Positions 20,501-28,312 of a stretch of DNA of 64,000 nucleotides are shown in pieces. The stretch is from positions 62,001 to 126,000 of the forward strand of contig NZ_CP019511.1 of assembly GCF_002002925.1 (NCBI RefSeq), in the 5' to 3' direction. This DNA comes from Sphingomonas sp. LM7. Its GTDB lineage: Bacteria; Pseudomonadota; Alphaproteobacteria; Sphingomonadales; Sphingomonadaceae. Below the pieces are notes generated by a model. That model was not told where the DNA came from. It was given only the letters and a program-made list of their open reading frames with translations, and did no database searches. The position numbers and the translations under genes are program-made. Every line of letters starts with the position of its first letter. The stretch's first letter is position 1.

Positions 20501-22852
20501 GGCCTCGTCACCGCCGATGATTTCGGCATCCATGCCCGGACCGAATTCACCTCGACCGACCTGACGATCCGCGCAACGGCGGTACAGAGCGGCGCCTATG
20601 GCATCGCGGCGACGAATTTGGGGACGGGCAGCACCAGCGTGATCGCCACCGGTGAGGTCAATGGCGTGGATGATGTCGGGATCGTCGTGGGCGCCGGCGC
20701 GAACAGTGGCGACGTCACCGTCCTCGCCGCGCGCGTATCCGGCGGCGTGACCGGCCTGCGCATCGACAATGAGGGCAGCGGCGCGACATCGGTCCGCACC
20801 ACGGGCCTCGTCACCGGCGGCGATTTCGGCATCCTCGCGCTGAACGACGAAAGCGCGACCGATCTGACGATCCGCGCCACCGACGTCCAGGCAATTGGCA
20901 GCGCCATCACCGCCGAAAATCTCGGCACTGGCGAAACCAGCGTCGTCGCTACCGGAACCGTCACTGCGCAGAACGGGGCGGGGCTTCGCGTCGCAACCGG
21001 CGCGCTCGCGGGCGACATCACCGTCGAGGCGAGCAACGTATCCGGCGGGTCCAGCGGCATTTCGATTGCCAATTTCGGACTCGGAGACATCCGGATCACC
21101 ACGGGCGGCACGGTGCAAGGAGGCACCCGGGGAATCGAGGCCTTTGCCGATGGTAACCAGGGCGTCGTCATCGTCAACAACGGCACGATCCGGAATAGCT
21201 CGGGACAGGGTTCCGCCGGCGCGATCAGCGCGAGCGGCGGGGGCGTCGCCATCGGCAATTCCGGCACGTTGCTCGGCACGGTCGAGATCGCCGGCGACAG
21301 CAGCCTGCTGCTCAACGCCGGCAACTGGCGGAGCACCGGCGGCACCAGCACCTTCGCGACGCTGGACGATACGCTGCTCAACACCAGTACGGGCACGATC
21401 GTCGGGGGCGTGTTGGCCGCGACGGCGGAAACGACCGTCTGGCAGGGGCTCGAGCGCTTCCAGAACAACGGCACGCTGCGGCTTCAGGATGGCGGCGTGG
21501 GCGACGTCATCCAGACGTCGGCAGCCACGGTCTTCGCCAACGGGTCGGCGTTCACGGTCGACATTGCCGGGGTCACTGGCGCGGACAGCCTTCGCACCAC
21601 CGGCGCCGTCACGATTGAGGCAGGCAGCCGGTTGCAGGTGGTCGCGACCCAGCCGCTGGTGCTTCACGGCAAGCATGTCGTGGTGCAGGCGGACAGCGGG
21701 CTGACCGGCCAGTTCGTCTTCGAGGATCAGTTGCTGACTGCCTTTGCCGGCTTGCGCGACGGCTACACGCCGACAAGTGCCTTTCTGGAGTTCACCCAGC
21801 TCAAACCGCTTGCGAGCGGCGGGCTCACGCCCAACCAGAAAGCGGCGGCCGCGGGCGCCGACAGCCTGCCCAACGGCAATGCAGTCAAGGATGCGCTGCT
21901 GCTGTTACCGAATGACGCGGTGGCGCAGGCGGCGTTCGACCAGCTCTCGGGCGAGATCCATCCTTCGGCGCGCAATGCGATGGTCGAGGACAGCCGACTG
22001 GTCCGCGGCGCGGTACTCGATCGCCTCGCCGACGACGCACCGGGAGGCGCCTTATGGGGCCGCCTCTTCGCCACCTCGGGCGTCAGCGACGGCGACTATA
22101 ACGCCGCGGGGCTCGATCGCGACACCAAGGGCGGCGTGATCGGGCTGGACCGCAGCCTCGGTCCAGTGACGATCGGCATCGCCGGGGGCTGGGCCGACAC
22201 CAATTTGCGCGTCGCACGCCGTAACAGCAGCGGCTCGATCGAGAGCCTGTACGGCATGGTATATGCCGGGGCGAGGTTCGGTGCGCTCGGGCTGCGGGGC
22301 GGAGTCGGCTACGCCCGTACCTCCACCGAGACGGTGCGCCGCATCGCCTTCGCGGGCGTCAGCGCCGCACCGACTGCCGAGTATGATGGCTCGGTCGTCC
22401 AGGGTTTTGTCGAGGCGGGGTATCGGCTGCCGGTGGGCGGAGGGCATGTCGAGCCGTTCGCCAGCCTGACCGCCATTCGCGCCAGGACCGACGCATTTGC
22501 GGAAGCCGGCGGCCCGACTGCGCTGTCCGGCGTGGCGATCCGCGAGACGACGAAGGGCTCGACCCTAGGCGTGCGATTCGAGACCAGCCCGGCGGGTGCC
22601 TTCTCGCTGCGCGGGACCGCTGGCTGGCGCCATGGCTGGGATGATCTCGGCCCGGTCGGTCGCCACGCCTTCGCCGGCGGCGCGCCCTTTACCGTTCTCG
22701 GCACCGCCGGATCGAAGGATGCCGGGATGTTCAACGCGGAAGCGCGGTATCGCCTCTCGCCGAACGCCACGCTGAGCGTCGGCTATGACGGGGTCCTTGG
22801 ATCCGGCACTGCCGATCACGCTATCACCGGGGTCTTCAAGATCCTCTTTTGA
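17576..22852 (+). CDS. Giant autotransporter (type Va) with repetitive beta-helical passenger
   Basis: About 1,758 residues. The N-terminus has an extended signal peptide (about 45 residues, hydrophobic part LAALAASASLVAIASPAFAQ). The passenger runs from about residue 50 to 1,400 and consists of degenerate ~50-residue units with the pattern TG-x-V...GI...D-x-x-V-x-A-x-x-V-x-GG-x-x-GI-x-x-N-x-G-x-G, a beta-helix-type sequence. A pertactin-like linker (LLLLPNDAVAQAAFDQLSGE) precedes the C-terminal autotransporter barrel, about the last 270 residues (from GGALWGRLFA), ending in aromatic ...FKILF as membrane-inserted barrels do. It would be displayed on or released from the cell surface, probably as an adhesin. 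Start uncertain: ATG 17576 gives the long signal; ATG 17642 would give a standard 23-residue one. Confidence 0.88.
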   Translation: MNAFDWKPAPRGPCTTSAQRRKMSRLAALAASASLVAIASPAFAQCVEGPPTTFTCSGQTDASQVIAVDDATVTADSGFEVDTSGNGNGPALDVSGDGLISYTGGEAFAGAGVRFATTGSSGLSGGELSIFSNADIFANGTRGLRLENSGGGDTVTSWLGTISNIGGDGVFSSSAFGAGDLSLIVKDVSARDDGVRIAYGANGSATVTAVGPVSGQTGAGVRIVAGDASDDVDLTVSEVTGGTFGIIVDSTGTDVVKVDAGGIVTGLSADGIRISAGADTLGIDIRATQVNGATGGITASSLGSGNLSIIATGLVAGASESGIFASSQGPVGDLSVTATDVIGNSGIRTYNSGVGTTTVIATGTVSGFGDDGVNVVGDVNTTDVLVDVHDVVGATRGIRAENLGSGDTVVRASGQVTSASTGISILTTAASQSASIDAVDVTSDTTAITLTHEGIGLAQVNATGNLVGTLGAGISVAAGLGATDIRVTAVNVTGGNFGIYTRNEGTGETFIAVTGLVVASESSPYGYGILAQNREGTTTDLFLRAAEVQSSRYGVVAESDGSGTMTVFADKVTAQTEAAVRVYAEEAVSAVNVGIGEATGGTTGIEVFNMGAGSLSIEASGVVTGLSEMGISVETDADTTDVDVRANQVNGATAGIAVVNGGTGDTSIVATGTVASSAGYGIVASNDSSADAISITTADVAGAYGVVAVNLGSGSTGVASASDIVGFTFDGIRLQNASTATDILVDVDTVEGQQKGINLSNDGTGLTSVRATGTVTGITGSGIEIETFTAAQDVSVDVANVTGSAGIVVTNFGVGATGIIATGTVSGTAANGVGIGVTNGTGTTDIRVAAIGVAGGARGISTVNDGSGDTFIATTGLVSGSEFGAFARNGAGADDLTVRASAVQASGDGINVANLGSGATSVIAGTVSAATGTGIRARAGATAGDLIVEAGTVSGGIVGIDAQNDGLGAASITATGLVTADDFGIHARTEFTSTDLTIRATAVQSGAYGIAATNLGTGSTSVIATGEVNGVDDVGIVVGAGANSGDVTVLAARVSGGVTGLRIDNEGSGATSVRTTGLVTGGDFGILALNDESATDLTIRATDVQAIGSAITAENLGTGETSVVATGTVTAQNGAGLRVATGALAGDITVEASNVSGGSSGISIANFGLGDIRITTGGTVQGGTRGIEAFADGNQGVVIVNNGTIRNSSGQGSAGAISASGGGVAIGNSGTLLGTVEIAGDSSLLLNAGNWRSTGGTSTFATLDDTLLNTSTGTIVGGVLAATAETTVWQGLERFQNNGTLRLQDGGVGDVIQTSAATVFANGSAFTVDIAGVTGADSLRTTGAVTIEAGSRLQVVATQPLVLHGKHVVVQADSGLTGQFVFEDQLLTAFAGLRDGYTPTSAFLEFTQLKPLASGGLTPNQKAAAAGADSLPNGNAVKDALLLLPNDAVAQAAFDQLSGEIHPSARNAMVEDSRLVRGAVLDRLADDAPGGALWGRLFATSGVSDGDYNAAGLDRDTKGGVIGLDRSLGPVTIGIAGGWADTNLRVARRNSSGSIESLYGMVYAGARFGALGLRGGVGYARTSTETVRRIAFAGVSAAPTAEYDGSVVQGFVEAGYRLPVGGGHVEPFASLTAIRARTDAFAEAGGPTALSGVAIRETTKGSTLGVRFETSPAGAFSLRGTAGWRHGWDDLGPVGRHAFAGGAPFTVLGTAGSKDAGMFNAEARYRLSPNATLSVGYDGVLGSGTADHAITGVFKILF
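20198..21100 (+). repeat. Three tandem ~100-residue coding repeats in the autotransporter passenger
   Basis: Three consecutive units start with the codons for TGLV at 20198, 20498 and 20801, giving periods of 300, 303 and 300 bases. Each is a double unit: TGLV...FGI...DLT[VI]RA...VQ followed by NLG[ST]G-x-TSV[IV]A...GD..VEA..VSGG. The units are diverged at the DNA level, so this is an old duplication, but still clearly superposable. Weaker copies extend upstream to about 18200. Confidence 0.75.
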
Positions 22853-22894
22853 GGATCGGCACCGGCGGGCAGGTCCGTTCCTGAACCTGTCCGG

Positions 22895-22923
22895 CCCTCC
22901 GGGTGGCGCCGCCGCCCGGAGGG
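22895..22923 (+). terminator. Possible terminator after the autotransporter
   Basis: A hairpin with perfect 9-bp arms, CCCTCCGGG and CCCGGAGGG, around an 11-base loop, 42 bases after the autotransporter stop codon and before tRNA-Leu. Stem strength and place suit a terminator; the T-run is missing, so it may need Rho or only protect the 3' end. Confidence 0.45.
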
Positions 22924-23029
22924 ATTGAGATCGATCAGCAGCGATTCTGGCATCTGGCATTCCGCGTCGCACCGCCGTATAGGCGCCCACGAGGCATCGC
23001 CGGCTTCGCGAATATCGCGGGCTATGCAT

Positions 23030-23116
23030 GCGGGTGTGGCGGAATTGGTAGACGCAGCGGACTCAAAATCCGCCTCTGGCAACAGATTGTCGGTTCGAGT
23101 CCGACCACCCGTACCA
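23030..23116 (+). tRNA. tRNA-Leu (anticodon CAA)
   Basis: An 87-base cloverleaf with encoded CCA. Acceptor arm GCGGGTG pairs with CACCCGT (G1-U72 wobble), the D arm is GCGGAATTGGTAGACGC, and the anticodon arm GCGGA-CTCAAAA-TCCGC gives anticodon CAA (codon UUG). A long class II variable arm follows, then the T arm GTCGG-TTCGAGT-CCGAC. The long variable arm and discriminator A fit leucine. No integrase or duplicated 3' end was seen next to it. Confidence 0.95.
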
Positions 23117-23173
23117 ACTTGATTTCAGCGCCGTAGTCGCAGGCCCCTTCGAGCGCTTCCTGCGGTGGGCGCG

Positions 23174-24697
23174 TCAATCCGCTGCGGCCCTTGGCAACCG
23201 AGATCCCATCGCGGTGGTCAGCGCCAAGGCCGTGCAATAGACCACCGCACCGCCGACAACCATCTGCACCAGGCCGGACACGCCTTCCCAGCCCGAGCTC
23301 GTGAGGAACGCGAAAAGCGCGAGGCTCGACGCCGTGGCGCGCAGCAAGGCCCCGACAGGCAGCGGGACATGGACGTGCCGGCGGCCGATAAGGATCATGA
23401 GAACGAGCACCAGTGCGTAGCACGCGGCCGTCGACCAGGCGGCCGCGACGAATCCGTAGCGCGGGATCAGCAACAGATTGGCGACGATGTTGGCCGCGGC
23501 AGCGGGCGCGATCGCCGCGATCGCCCACGCAGTGTTCTTCGAAAGCTGAAACGCCAGCGCGAAATGGAGGACGGCCAGGCAGGAAAACAGCGTCCCCAAC
23601 GCGACCCACGGCATCACCTCGGCCGCCATTGCGGCCATGTCCGTCCCGACGAGTATCGTGGCGATTCGATGCGGAACCGCGATCAGAGTCGCCGCGGCGG
23701 GGAAGCCGAGCAGCATCAGCCAATTTGCATCCCGCTCGAGAATGGGGCGGGCCGCGGCGATGCCCCCTGTCTCGAATGCCTTGAACAGCGCGGGCTTGGA
23801 AGCGAGGCCGATCGGCTGGAGCACAAGGTTCAGCGGGCGCTCGGCAAGCGCATAGCCGACACTGTATCCCCCCACGGCGACCGGCCCGAGCAATCCGGCG
23901 AGCAGCAACCGATCGGACAAGGCGAGCAGCGTCGTCGCGAGCGATACCAGGGCAAGCGGCGCGCCATAATGCCAGAATGCCCGCATCTGTGCGCTGGAAG
24001 TATGCATTCGGACCGGGCCGAACAGCAGCTCGGGCGTAAGCAATGTGGCAAGCACTACCGCCGCCACTGCCCCCAGTAACGGCGCGCTCGCATCGTTCGG
24101 CAGCATCCAGATTGCGCCGGCTCCGAACAGCAGGGCGCCCGCCGAGCTCGCCAGCTCGGTCGCGACGTACCGCCAGACGTGGCCGTGGCTGCGGTTCCAC
24201 GCGTTGACCAGCGACAGCCAGCCGCGAAGCACCAGCAGCATCCAGCCAAGCAATACCACCGCGACACTGGACGCGGCGAAGAGCCAGGCCGCCACCCCGA
24301 CCCAGACCAGCGAGGCGAATATGGCCGATATCAGAAAGCTCGCGCGCATCGCTGCGCTGAAGTGACGGTCGTCGCTATCGACCTTGCCATGAAGGCGCAG
24401 CGCGGCGCTCTGGAGCCAGAAGAATGCCAGGTTCTGTAGCAGCAACACGGCAGCGAAGGCCGACGCGTAGACGCCGTAATTCGACGGCGACAGTAGCCGC
24501 GTGAAGAGAATGACCGATCCGATCGCGGCGACCGCGGCTGTAGAGTTTGCGATGGCAAAGGGCAGCGCCGAAGCGCGAAACAATGCACGGGGATCGAGGG
24601 TGCGAATGGCGCGGGAACCGGCCCAGCGGTCTCCGGCCCGCCGGTTGCTCAAGGCTGATTCCCATGCGGGGCGGCAGATACGCGGCGTGGCAGCCAT
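23174..24697 (-). CDS. Polysaccharide/oligosaccharide flippase (Wzx-like, MOP superfamily)
   Basis: About 507 residues with some 12 to 14 hydrophobic segments, beginning with the typical FAIANSTAAVAAIGSVILFTRLLSPSNYGVY-type start (first membrane helix followed by an L-x-P-x-x-YG motif) of PST/MATE-like lipopolysaccharide flippases. It would move lipid-linked oligosaccharides from the inner to the outer face of the inner membrane. It is the last gene of a three-gene minus-strand run behind two glycosyltransferases. The start is uncertain: ATG 24697 overlaps the preceding glycosyltransferase by 49 bases and has no clear ribosome site; a TTG at 24652 overlapping that gene's stop codon is an alternative and loses no membrane segment. 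No Wzy-type polymerase accompanies it in this patch. Confidence 0.82.
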   Translation of the reverse strand: MAATPRICRPAWESALSNRRAGDRWAGSRAIRTLDPRALFRASALPFAIANSTAAVAAIGSVILFTRLLSPSNYGVYASAFAAVLLLQNLAFFWLQSAALRLHGKVDSDDRHFSAAMRASFLISAIFASLVWVGVAAWLFAASSVAVVLLGWMLLVLRGWLSLVNAWNRSHGHVWRYVATELASSAGALLFGAGAIWMLPNDASAPLLGAVAAVVLATLLTPELLFGPVRMHTSSAQMRAFWHYGAPLALVSLATTLLALSDRLLLAGLLGPVAVGGYSVGYALAERPLNLVLQPIGLASKPALFKAFETGGIAAARPILERDANWLMLLGFPAAATLIAVPHRIATILVGTDMAAMAAEVMPWVALGTLFSCLAVLHFALAFQLSKNTAWAIAAIAPAAAANIVANLLLIPRYGFVAAAWSTAACYALVLVLMILIGRRHVHVPLPVGALLRATASSLALFAFLTSSGWEGVSGLVQMVVGGAVVYCTALALTTAMGSRLPRAAAD

Positions 24698-25686
24698 TCG
24701 ACGAGTTCGCTTGAGACCGGGCCCATTCGCGCGTTCCTCAGTCTGATCATCGCCAGCAGGAACCAGCGCATCGATCGGGGCGCCAGCGTTCCCCACAGGA
24801 TGGACGCGGCCGCCATCAGCGACTGCATGTCGAAACGCGGCTCGATCCTGCCGTACATGCGCCTCGCCACATCGGGACGCTTTCCCGCCCATACCGGCAA
24901 CGCGGCACGGTATGCGAAGGACAGCGGCAATAGCTTGCGCCGGCTTCCGCCCGCGCGCTGCGCAGCGCGCGGAAGGTCGAACGGACTGCAGCCCGATCGA
25001 TAGGCGGAAAGCGATCGACAGAAATCATCGACCGCTTCGTCGACCCTAATGAGCCGTTCGTCCCCGCGGCTGCTGCTGGTCGAGTGGCGAACCGTCATCA
25101 GATTCTCCGGGAGGACGAAGAGCCGCCCGGATTCCGCCAGCCGCCAGTAGAGATCGGTGTCTTCCCAATAATCTGCGGCACTTCGATACCCGCCGGCGCG
25201 ATCGAAAGCGCTTCGCCGCAACAGGATCGTGGGGTGACAAAAGGCCGGCGTGGGAGAAACGCGTCCGACCCGAAAAAATCCTGGTGGCCGGACCGGGCGG
25301 CCTGTCTCGTCGATGGTATCGAACAAAGTCCCGATCAGGCTCGCATCGGGCTGGCGCGCCATGGCGCGAACCTGCCGAAGCAGGCGCTCCGGATGCGCGA
25401 CGTCATCGGCATCCATTCGCGCGATCAGGTCGCAGCGCGCATGCTCCACCACCCAGTTCGAACTGCGCGCGGGGCCGAGCCGGTGCGGATTGTGCAGCAG
25501 CCTGATGCGAGAATCGCGCTGCGCCCAGTGCTGCAATCGTGCGCTCGTTCCGTCGATCGAGCCATTGTCGCCGATCACGAATTCGAAATCGGTGAAGCTC
25601 TGCCGGAGAATGCTCTCGACGCTCTCATCCAGATAGGGGAGCGCGTTGTGCACGGGCATGACCACGCTGACGGTCGGCTGCGGCAT
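24649..25686 (-). CDS. Family 2 glycosyltransferase
   Basis: A 345-residue GT2 protein. The GT-A fold opens with VSVVMPVHNALPYLDESVES, has GDNGSIDGT and the metal-binding ARMDADD (DxD), and a GGYRSAADYWEDTDLYWR segment that supplies the ED of the catalytic-base region. It transfers a sugar from a nucleotide donor to a growing glycan at the cytoplasmic face of the membrane; donor and linkage cannot be told. Its ATG shares a base with the preceding gene's stop (TAATG), so the two are translationally coupled. A hydrophobic stretch near residue 310 (SMRWFLLAMIRL) may attach it to the membrane. Confidence 0.85.
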   Translation of the reverse strand: MPQPTVSVVMPVHNALPYLDESVESILRQSFTDFEFVIGDNGSIDGTSARLQHWAQRDSRIRLLHNPHRLGPARSSNWVVEHARCDLIARMDADDVAHPERLLRQVRAMARQPDASLIGTLFDTIDETGRPVRPPGFFRVGRVSPTPAFCHPTILLRRSAFDRAGGYRSAADYWEDTDLYWRLAESGRLFVLPENLMTVRHSTSSSRGDERLIRVDEAVDDFCRSLSAYRSGCSPFDLPRAAQRAGGSRRKLLPLSFAYRAALPVWAGKRPDVARRMYGRIEPRFDMQSLMAAASILWGTLAPRSMRWFLLAMIRLRNARMGPVSSELVEWLPRRVSAAPHGNQP

Positions 25687-26483
25687 TATCGTGGCTCGTC
25701 CCGCGCACGCTCTTCCTGCCGCCCTTCGGCCTGCAGTTGCGCAAGGAAGCTCCGCTCGGGCGCCGGGCTGTCCTTGAACGCCGCGATGCGATCGTTCCAC
25801 AGGTGAACCGCCACGGTGTCGCGGCCCACCATGTCTTCCAGCGCGATGGACGGATCCAGGATCCAGCGGGCGTCGCGGTAATTGACGGGGCAAAACGCCT
25901 CCGGCGGTCGCGCCAGTTGTGCCACATCGTGCTTCGCAGCCAGGGCAGTCAGCGCTTTCGGGCCGGCGGCGCCCCATGGCATCCTTTCGACTGCGGTCCT
26001 CCCAGTCAGCGTCCGTCGGAGCCAGGCGAGCGCGCGGTGGCGAGCGGGCAGCCAGAACGGAATTTCGCGCTGATCGAATATGCCGATCAAATCGGCGAGG
26101 AGCGGCGATCCCGCAGGGAGGCGGAGCACACCGGTATTGATGAAATAGCCGTCTTCCCGCCCGAACAGATAGGGTGAGTCGGCATCCAGCGTGCCGACGA
26201 AATACATGTCGCAATCGATCCACGTGCCGAGACCTTGCCGCTGCACCTCAAATCGGAACAGATCGGAGAACAGCGCCACGCTCCCGCTTTGATGGCGGAT
26301 CAATCGCGCGGCGGGGACCACGGCGGCGGCATCGCGCAGCGCGACTCCCTCCGGCACGCCGGTGACGGGTTCGTACGCGTACAGAGTAACCGAATGGCCG
26401 TGCCGCAATGCTGATCGCAAGCATGCCCGCTCGACGGCGCCCAGCTTTCCTCCCACCCACAGCGCGACACAATCGACCGGCAC
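25686..26483 (-). CDS. DxD-type glycosyltransferase (capsular/Gb3-synthase-like)
   Basis: About 265 residues. The core ALFSDLFRFEVQRQGLGTWI followed by DCDMYF is the pattern of the glycosyltransferase sugar-binding region with DxD motif found in capsular polysaccharide synthesis proteins and alpha-1,4-glycosyltransferases (GT32-like fold). The terminal AVHLWNDRIA gives the conserved HxWN found near the C-terminus of that group. I chose the GTG at 26483 because GGAG lies 5 bases upstream and the fold begins directly after it; a GTG at 26522 would add 13 residues. It is the first gene of the minus-strand glycan run and is divergent from the oxygenase gene at 26622. Donor sugar unknown. Confidence 0.72.
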   Translation of the reverse strand: MPVDCVALWVGGKLGAVERACLRSALRHGHSVTLYAYEPVTGVPEGVALRDAAAVVPAARLIRHQSGSVALFSDLFRFEVQRQGLGTWIDCDMYFVGTLDADSPYLFGREDGYFINTGVLRLPAGSPLLADLIGIFDQREIPFWLPARHRALAWLRRTLTGRTAVERMPWGAAGPKALTALAAKHDVAQLARPPEAFCPVNYRDARWILDPSIALEDMVGRDTVAVHLWNDRIAAFKDSPAPERSFLAQLQAEGRQEERARDEPR

Positions 26484-26621
26484 ATTTACTCCATTTGCGG
26501 AAACGTCGTTCGCGCATTGCACGAAGCCCGAATTGCCTCAAGCTCGGTCAGGGTGAATTGACACGGTTCTTCAAGCAGTTGAGGGCGTGCTAACGTTTCT
26601 TCACGATCCGGAGCCACAAAC

Positions 26622-27395
26622 GTGTTCGACTTCAGGTTTAATCAGGTGCGGCCGCAGCCCTTCACGCACATGCTCGTCGACGACTGGCTCGAAGCAGACT
26701 TGTATGCGCGCTTGCGGGACTCGTTTCCGCCGTGCCCTGCGAACACCGGCCCCACCGGCTACACCCTGTTCTGGGGCGATCCGGAATATGACCGGCTGGT
26801 CCGCGAGGACGCGAATTGGCGAACGCTGTTCGAACGGTTTCACTCCGATACGTTCATCCAGGCATGCCTCGCCGCGTTTCCCGAGGTCTTCCGCGACGAG
26901 GCGGTGGTCGATCTCTCGGACGCGCGCTACGTGCCCTATCAGGAAAGCCGGGAAGACAAGCAGAAGCTTGAAATCACCGGCTCCACGCTCGACGCCGAGG
27001 ATCTCTGGGTGCGCGTGGACATCATGCAGGGCCTCACCGGATATCGCCGCCGGCCGCATCTGGACCATCGCCGTCGCGCGATCTCGCTTCTCATCTATTT
27101 TTGCGACGCTGACGAAAACGAAATGGCCGGGGGCGATCTGGTCCTGCACGGCGAGGGACGGGAGGCCATGGCCGTCCGCCCGAGGCACAACCGGATGGTG
27201 GTGTTTCCCTGCCACCGGGAATCGGTCCATTCGGTATCGACCATCCGCAGCCAGCGCGCACCGCGCAATTTCGTGCAGGTGACCGTCTCGAGCGTGAAGG
27301 ACCTGTGGCAGGGTTCGTCCGGGCCGCAACCGACGCGATGGGAGGTGCTGCAGGATCGCGCAGAGAAGTTCGTCAGGAATCGCCTGGGGAAATAA
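26622..27395 (+). CDS. 2-oxoglutarate/Fe(II)-dependent oxygenase
   Basis: A 257-residue protein with the double-stranded beta-helix signature of 2OG-Fe(II) oxygenases: H146-x-D148 (in RPHLDH), distal H203 (ESVHSV) and a basic residue for 2-oxoglutarate at R215 (APRNFVQV). The region GGDLVLHGEG is the conserved strand between them. The family hydroxylates small molecules, protein side chains or sugars. Translation starts at a GTG (26622) after CCGGAG. The 3' end overlaps the convergent pyruvyltransferase gene by 23 bases. Being inside a glycan patch, it may modify a sugar or lipid-linked glycan, but this is inference from position only. Confidence 0.8.
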   Translation: MFDFRFNQVRPQPFTHMLVDDWLEADLYARLRDSFPPCPANTGPTGYTLFWGDPEYDRLVREDANWRTLFERFHSDTFIQACLAAFPEVFRDEAVVDLSDARYVPYQESREDKQKLEITGSTLDAEDLWVRVDIMQGLTGYRRRPHLDHRRRAISLLIYFCDADENEMAGGDLVLHGEGREAMAVRPRHNRMVVFPCHRESVHSVSTIRSQRAPRNFVQVTVSSVKDLWQGSSGPQPTRWEVLQDRAEKFVRNRLGK

Positions 27396-28239
27396 AGGCC
27401 TCGCAGCGTGCCCGAAGCGCGGCGGCAAGCGGACGAAACGTTTCCGGGTTGGGCGGCGGGTTCGACGGATCATAGCCGTCCTCGCCGGCGAGGAACTGCG
27501 CTTGCGTGCAATTCCAGGCCAGGTCGAGCGCCGGCTCGACGCGCGCATTCGCGTCGCCCTTGTTCACGAACAATACCGGCGTACCCAGCGCGAGACAGGG
27601 GAGCGCGCAATGGAGCCGCGTCGTGACTACGCAGGACGCGCCGGCATATAGATCGAGCAGTGCTTCGGCCTGTCGCGCGCGCTCGTCATGGGCGACGTCG
27701 GCCGCGATTGCATGCGTGACGATCACCGGTTTCCGCCCGAGCCTGCGCTCGAGTTCCGCCAGCATCGGCCCGGACAGATCGACGGCAACGACCTGATCCG
27801 ATCTGGGCGCCCGGCGCGGCGGCAACGTCAGCGTGAGGCACCCGGAATAATAGGAATCCACGCCTTTGGCCCTGAGCGCCGACAGGGTGTCCCGGTCGCG
27901 CGCGCCCACCGGCCCGTGCGCCTTCAGATAGCCGAGGTGGCGGCCGAGGATCAGGTCGCGCGGTCGCGTGCGCGTGAGCAGGCGCCGCACGCCGCCGGCT
28001 GCGGTGACGTGAAAGGACACGAACAATGGATCGATCCGCGGATGCGGCGGCCAGGATCGCGGGTGATGCATGAACCACCCGTTCATGATCACCTTGATCG
28101 GGCCGGTGCCCGAAATCGAGCGATTCGCCATTTCGCGCGACACCAGGTGATGCACGCGCGGCATGAACTGCCGAGCCGCGATCGTTTGGATCTCGTCGCC
28201 CAGATTATCGGTGTCGTGCCGCAAGATTCCGAATTCCAT
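27373..28239 (-). CDS. Polysaccharide pyruvyl transferase family protein
   Basis: A 288-residue protein of the pyruvyltransferase family (PF04230): it opens with FGILRHDTDNLGDEIQT, the N-terminal NxGDE-type signature, and has VVTTRLHCALPCLALGTPV, the conserved R-x-H-x-x-x-P segment of the C-terminal half. Members transfer a pyruvate ketal from phosphoenolpyruvate to sugar hydroxyls, adding negative charge to surface glycans. ATG 28239 has GGAG 5 bases upstream; a GTG directly before it is possible. It is divergent from the methyltransferase (73 bases between starts) and convergent with the 2OG oxygenase. The acceptor is presumably the glycan built by this patch. Confidence 0.85.
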   Translation of the reverse strand: MEFGILRHDTDNLGDEIQTIAARQFMPRVHHLVSREMANRSISGTGPIKVIMNGWFMHHPRSWPPHPRIDPLFVSFHVTAAGGVRRLLTRTRPRDLILGRHLGYLKAHGPVGARDRDTLSALRAKGVDSYYSGCLTLTLPPRRAPRSDQVVAVDLSGPMLAELERRLGRKPVIVTHAIAADVAHDERARQAEALLDLYAGASCVVTTRLHCALPCLALGTPVLFVNKGDANARVEPALDLAWNCTQAQFLAGEDGYDPSNPPPNPETFRPLAAALRARCEAFISPGDS

Positions 28240-28312
28240 CACGTCTCCAACTGCGCCACTGCCGGCTTGACCGACGCGCGCCGCTTTCGTGCTCAAACTG
28301 AAAAGGATCAAG

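Noticed and set aside
18200..21110. Repeat series considered as a CRISPR array or satellite DNA
   Set aside because: The periodicity is 150/300 bases and in frame with one long coding sequence; units are diverged in DNA but conserved as protein, so they are passenger repeats.
19223..21676. Minus-strand open frame of about 817 codons opposite the autotransporter
   Set aside because: No signal peptide, domain or ribosome site; Ala/Asp/Arg-rich antisense of the repetitive passenger.
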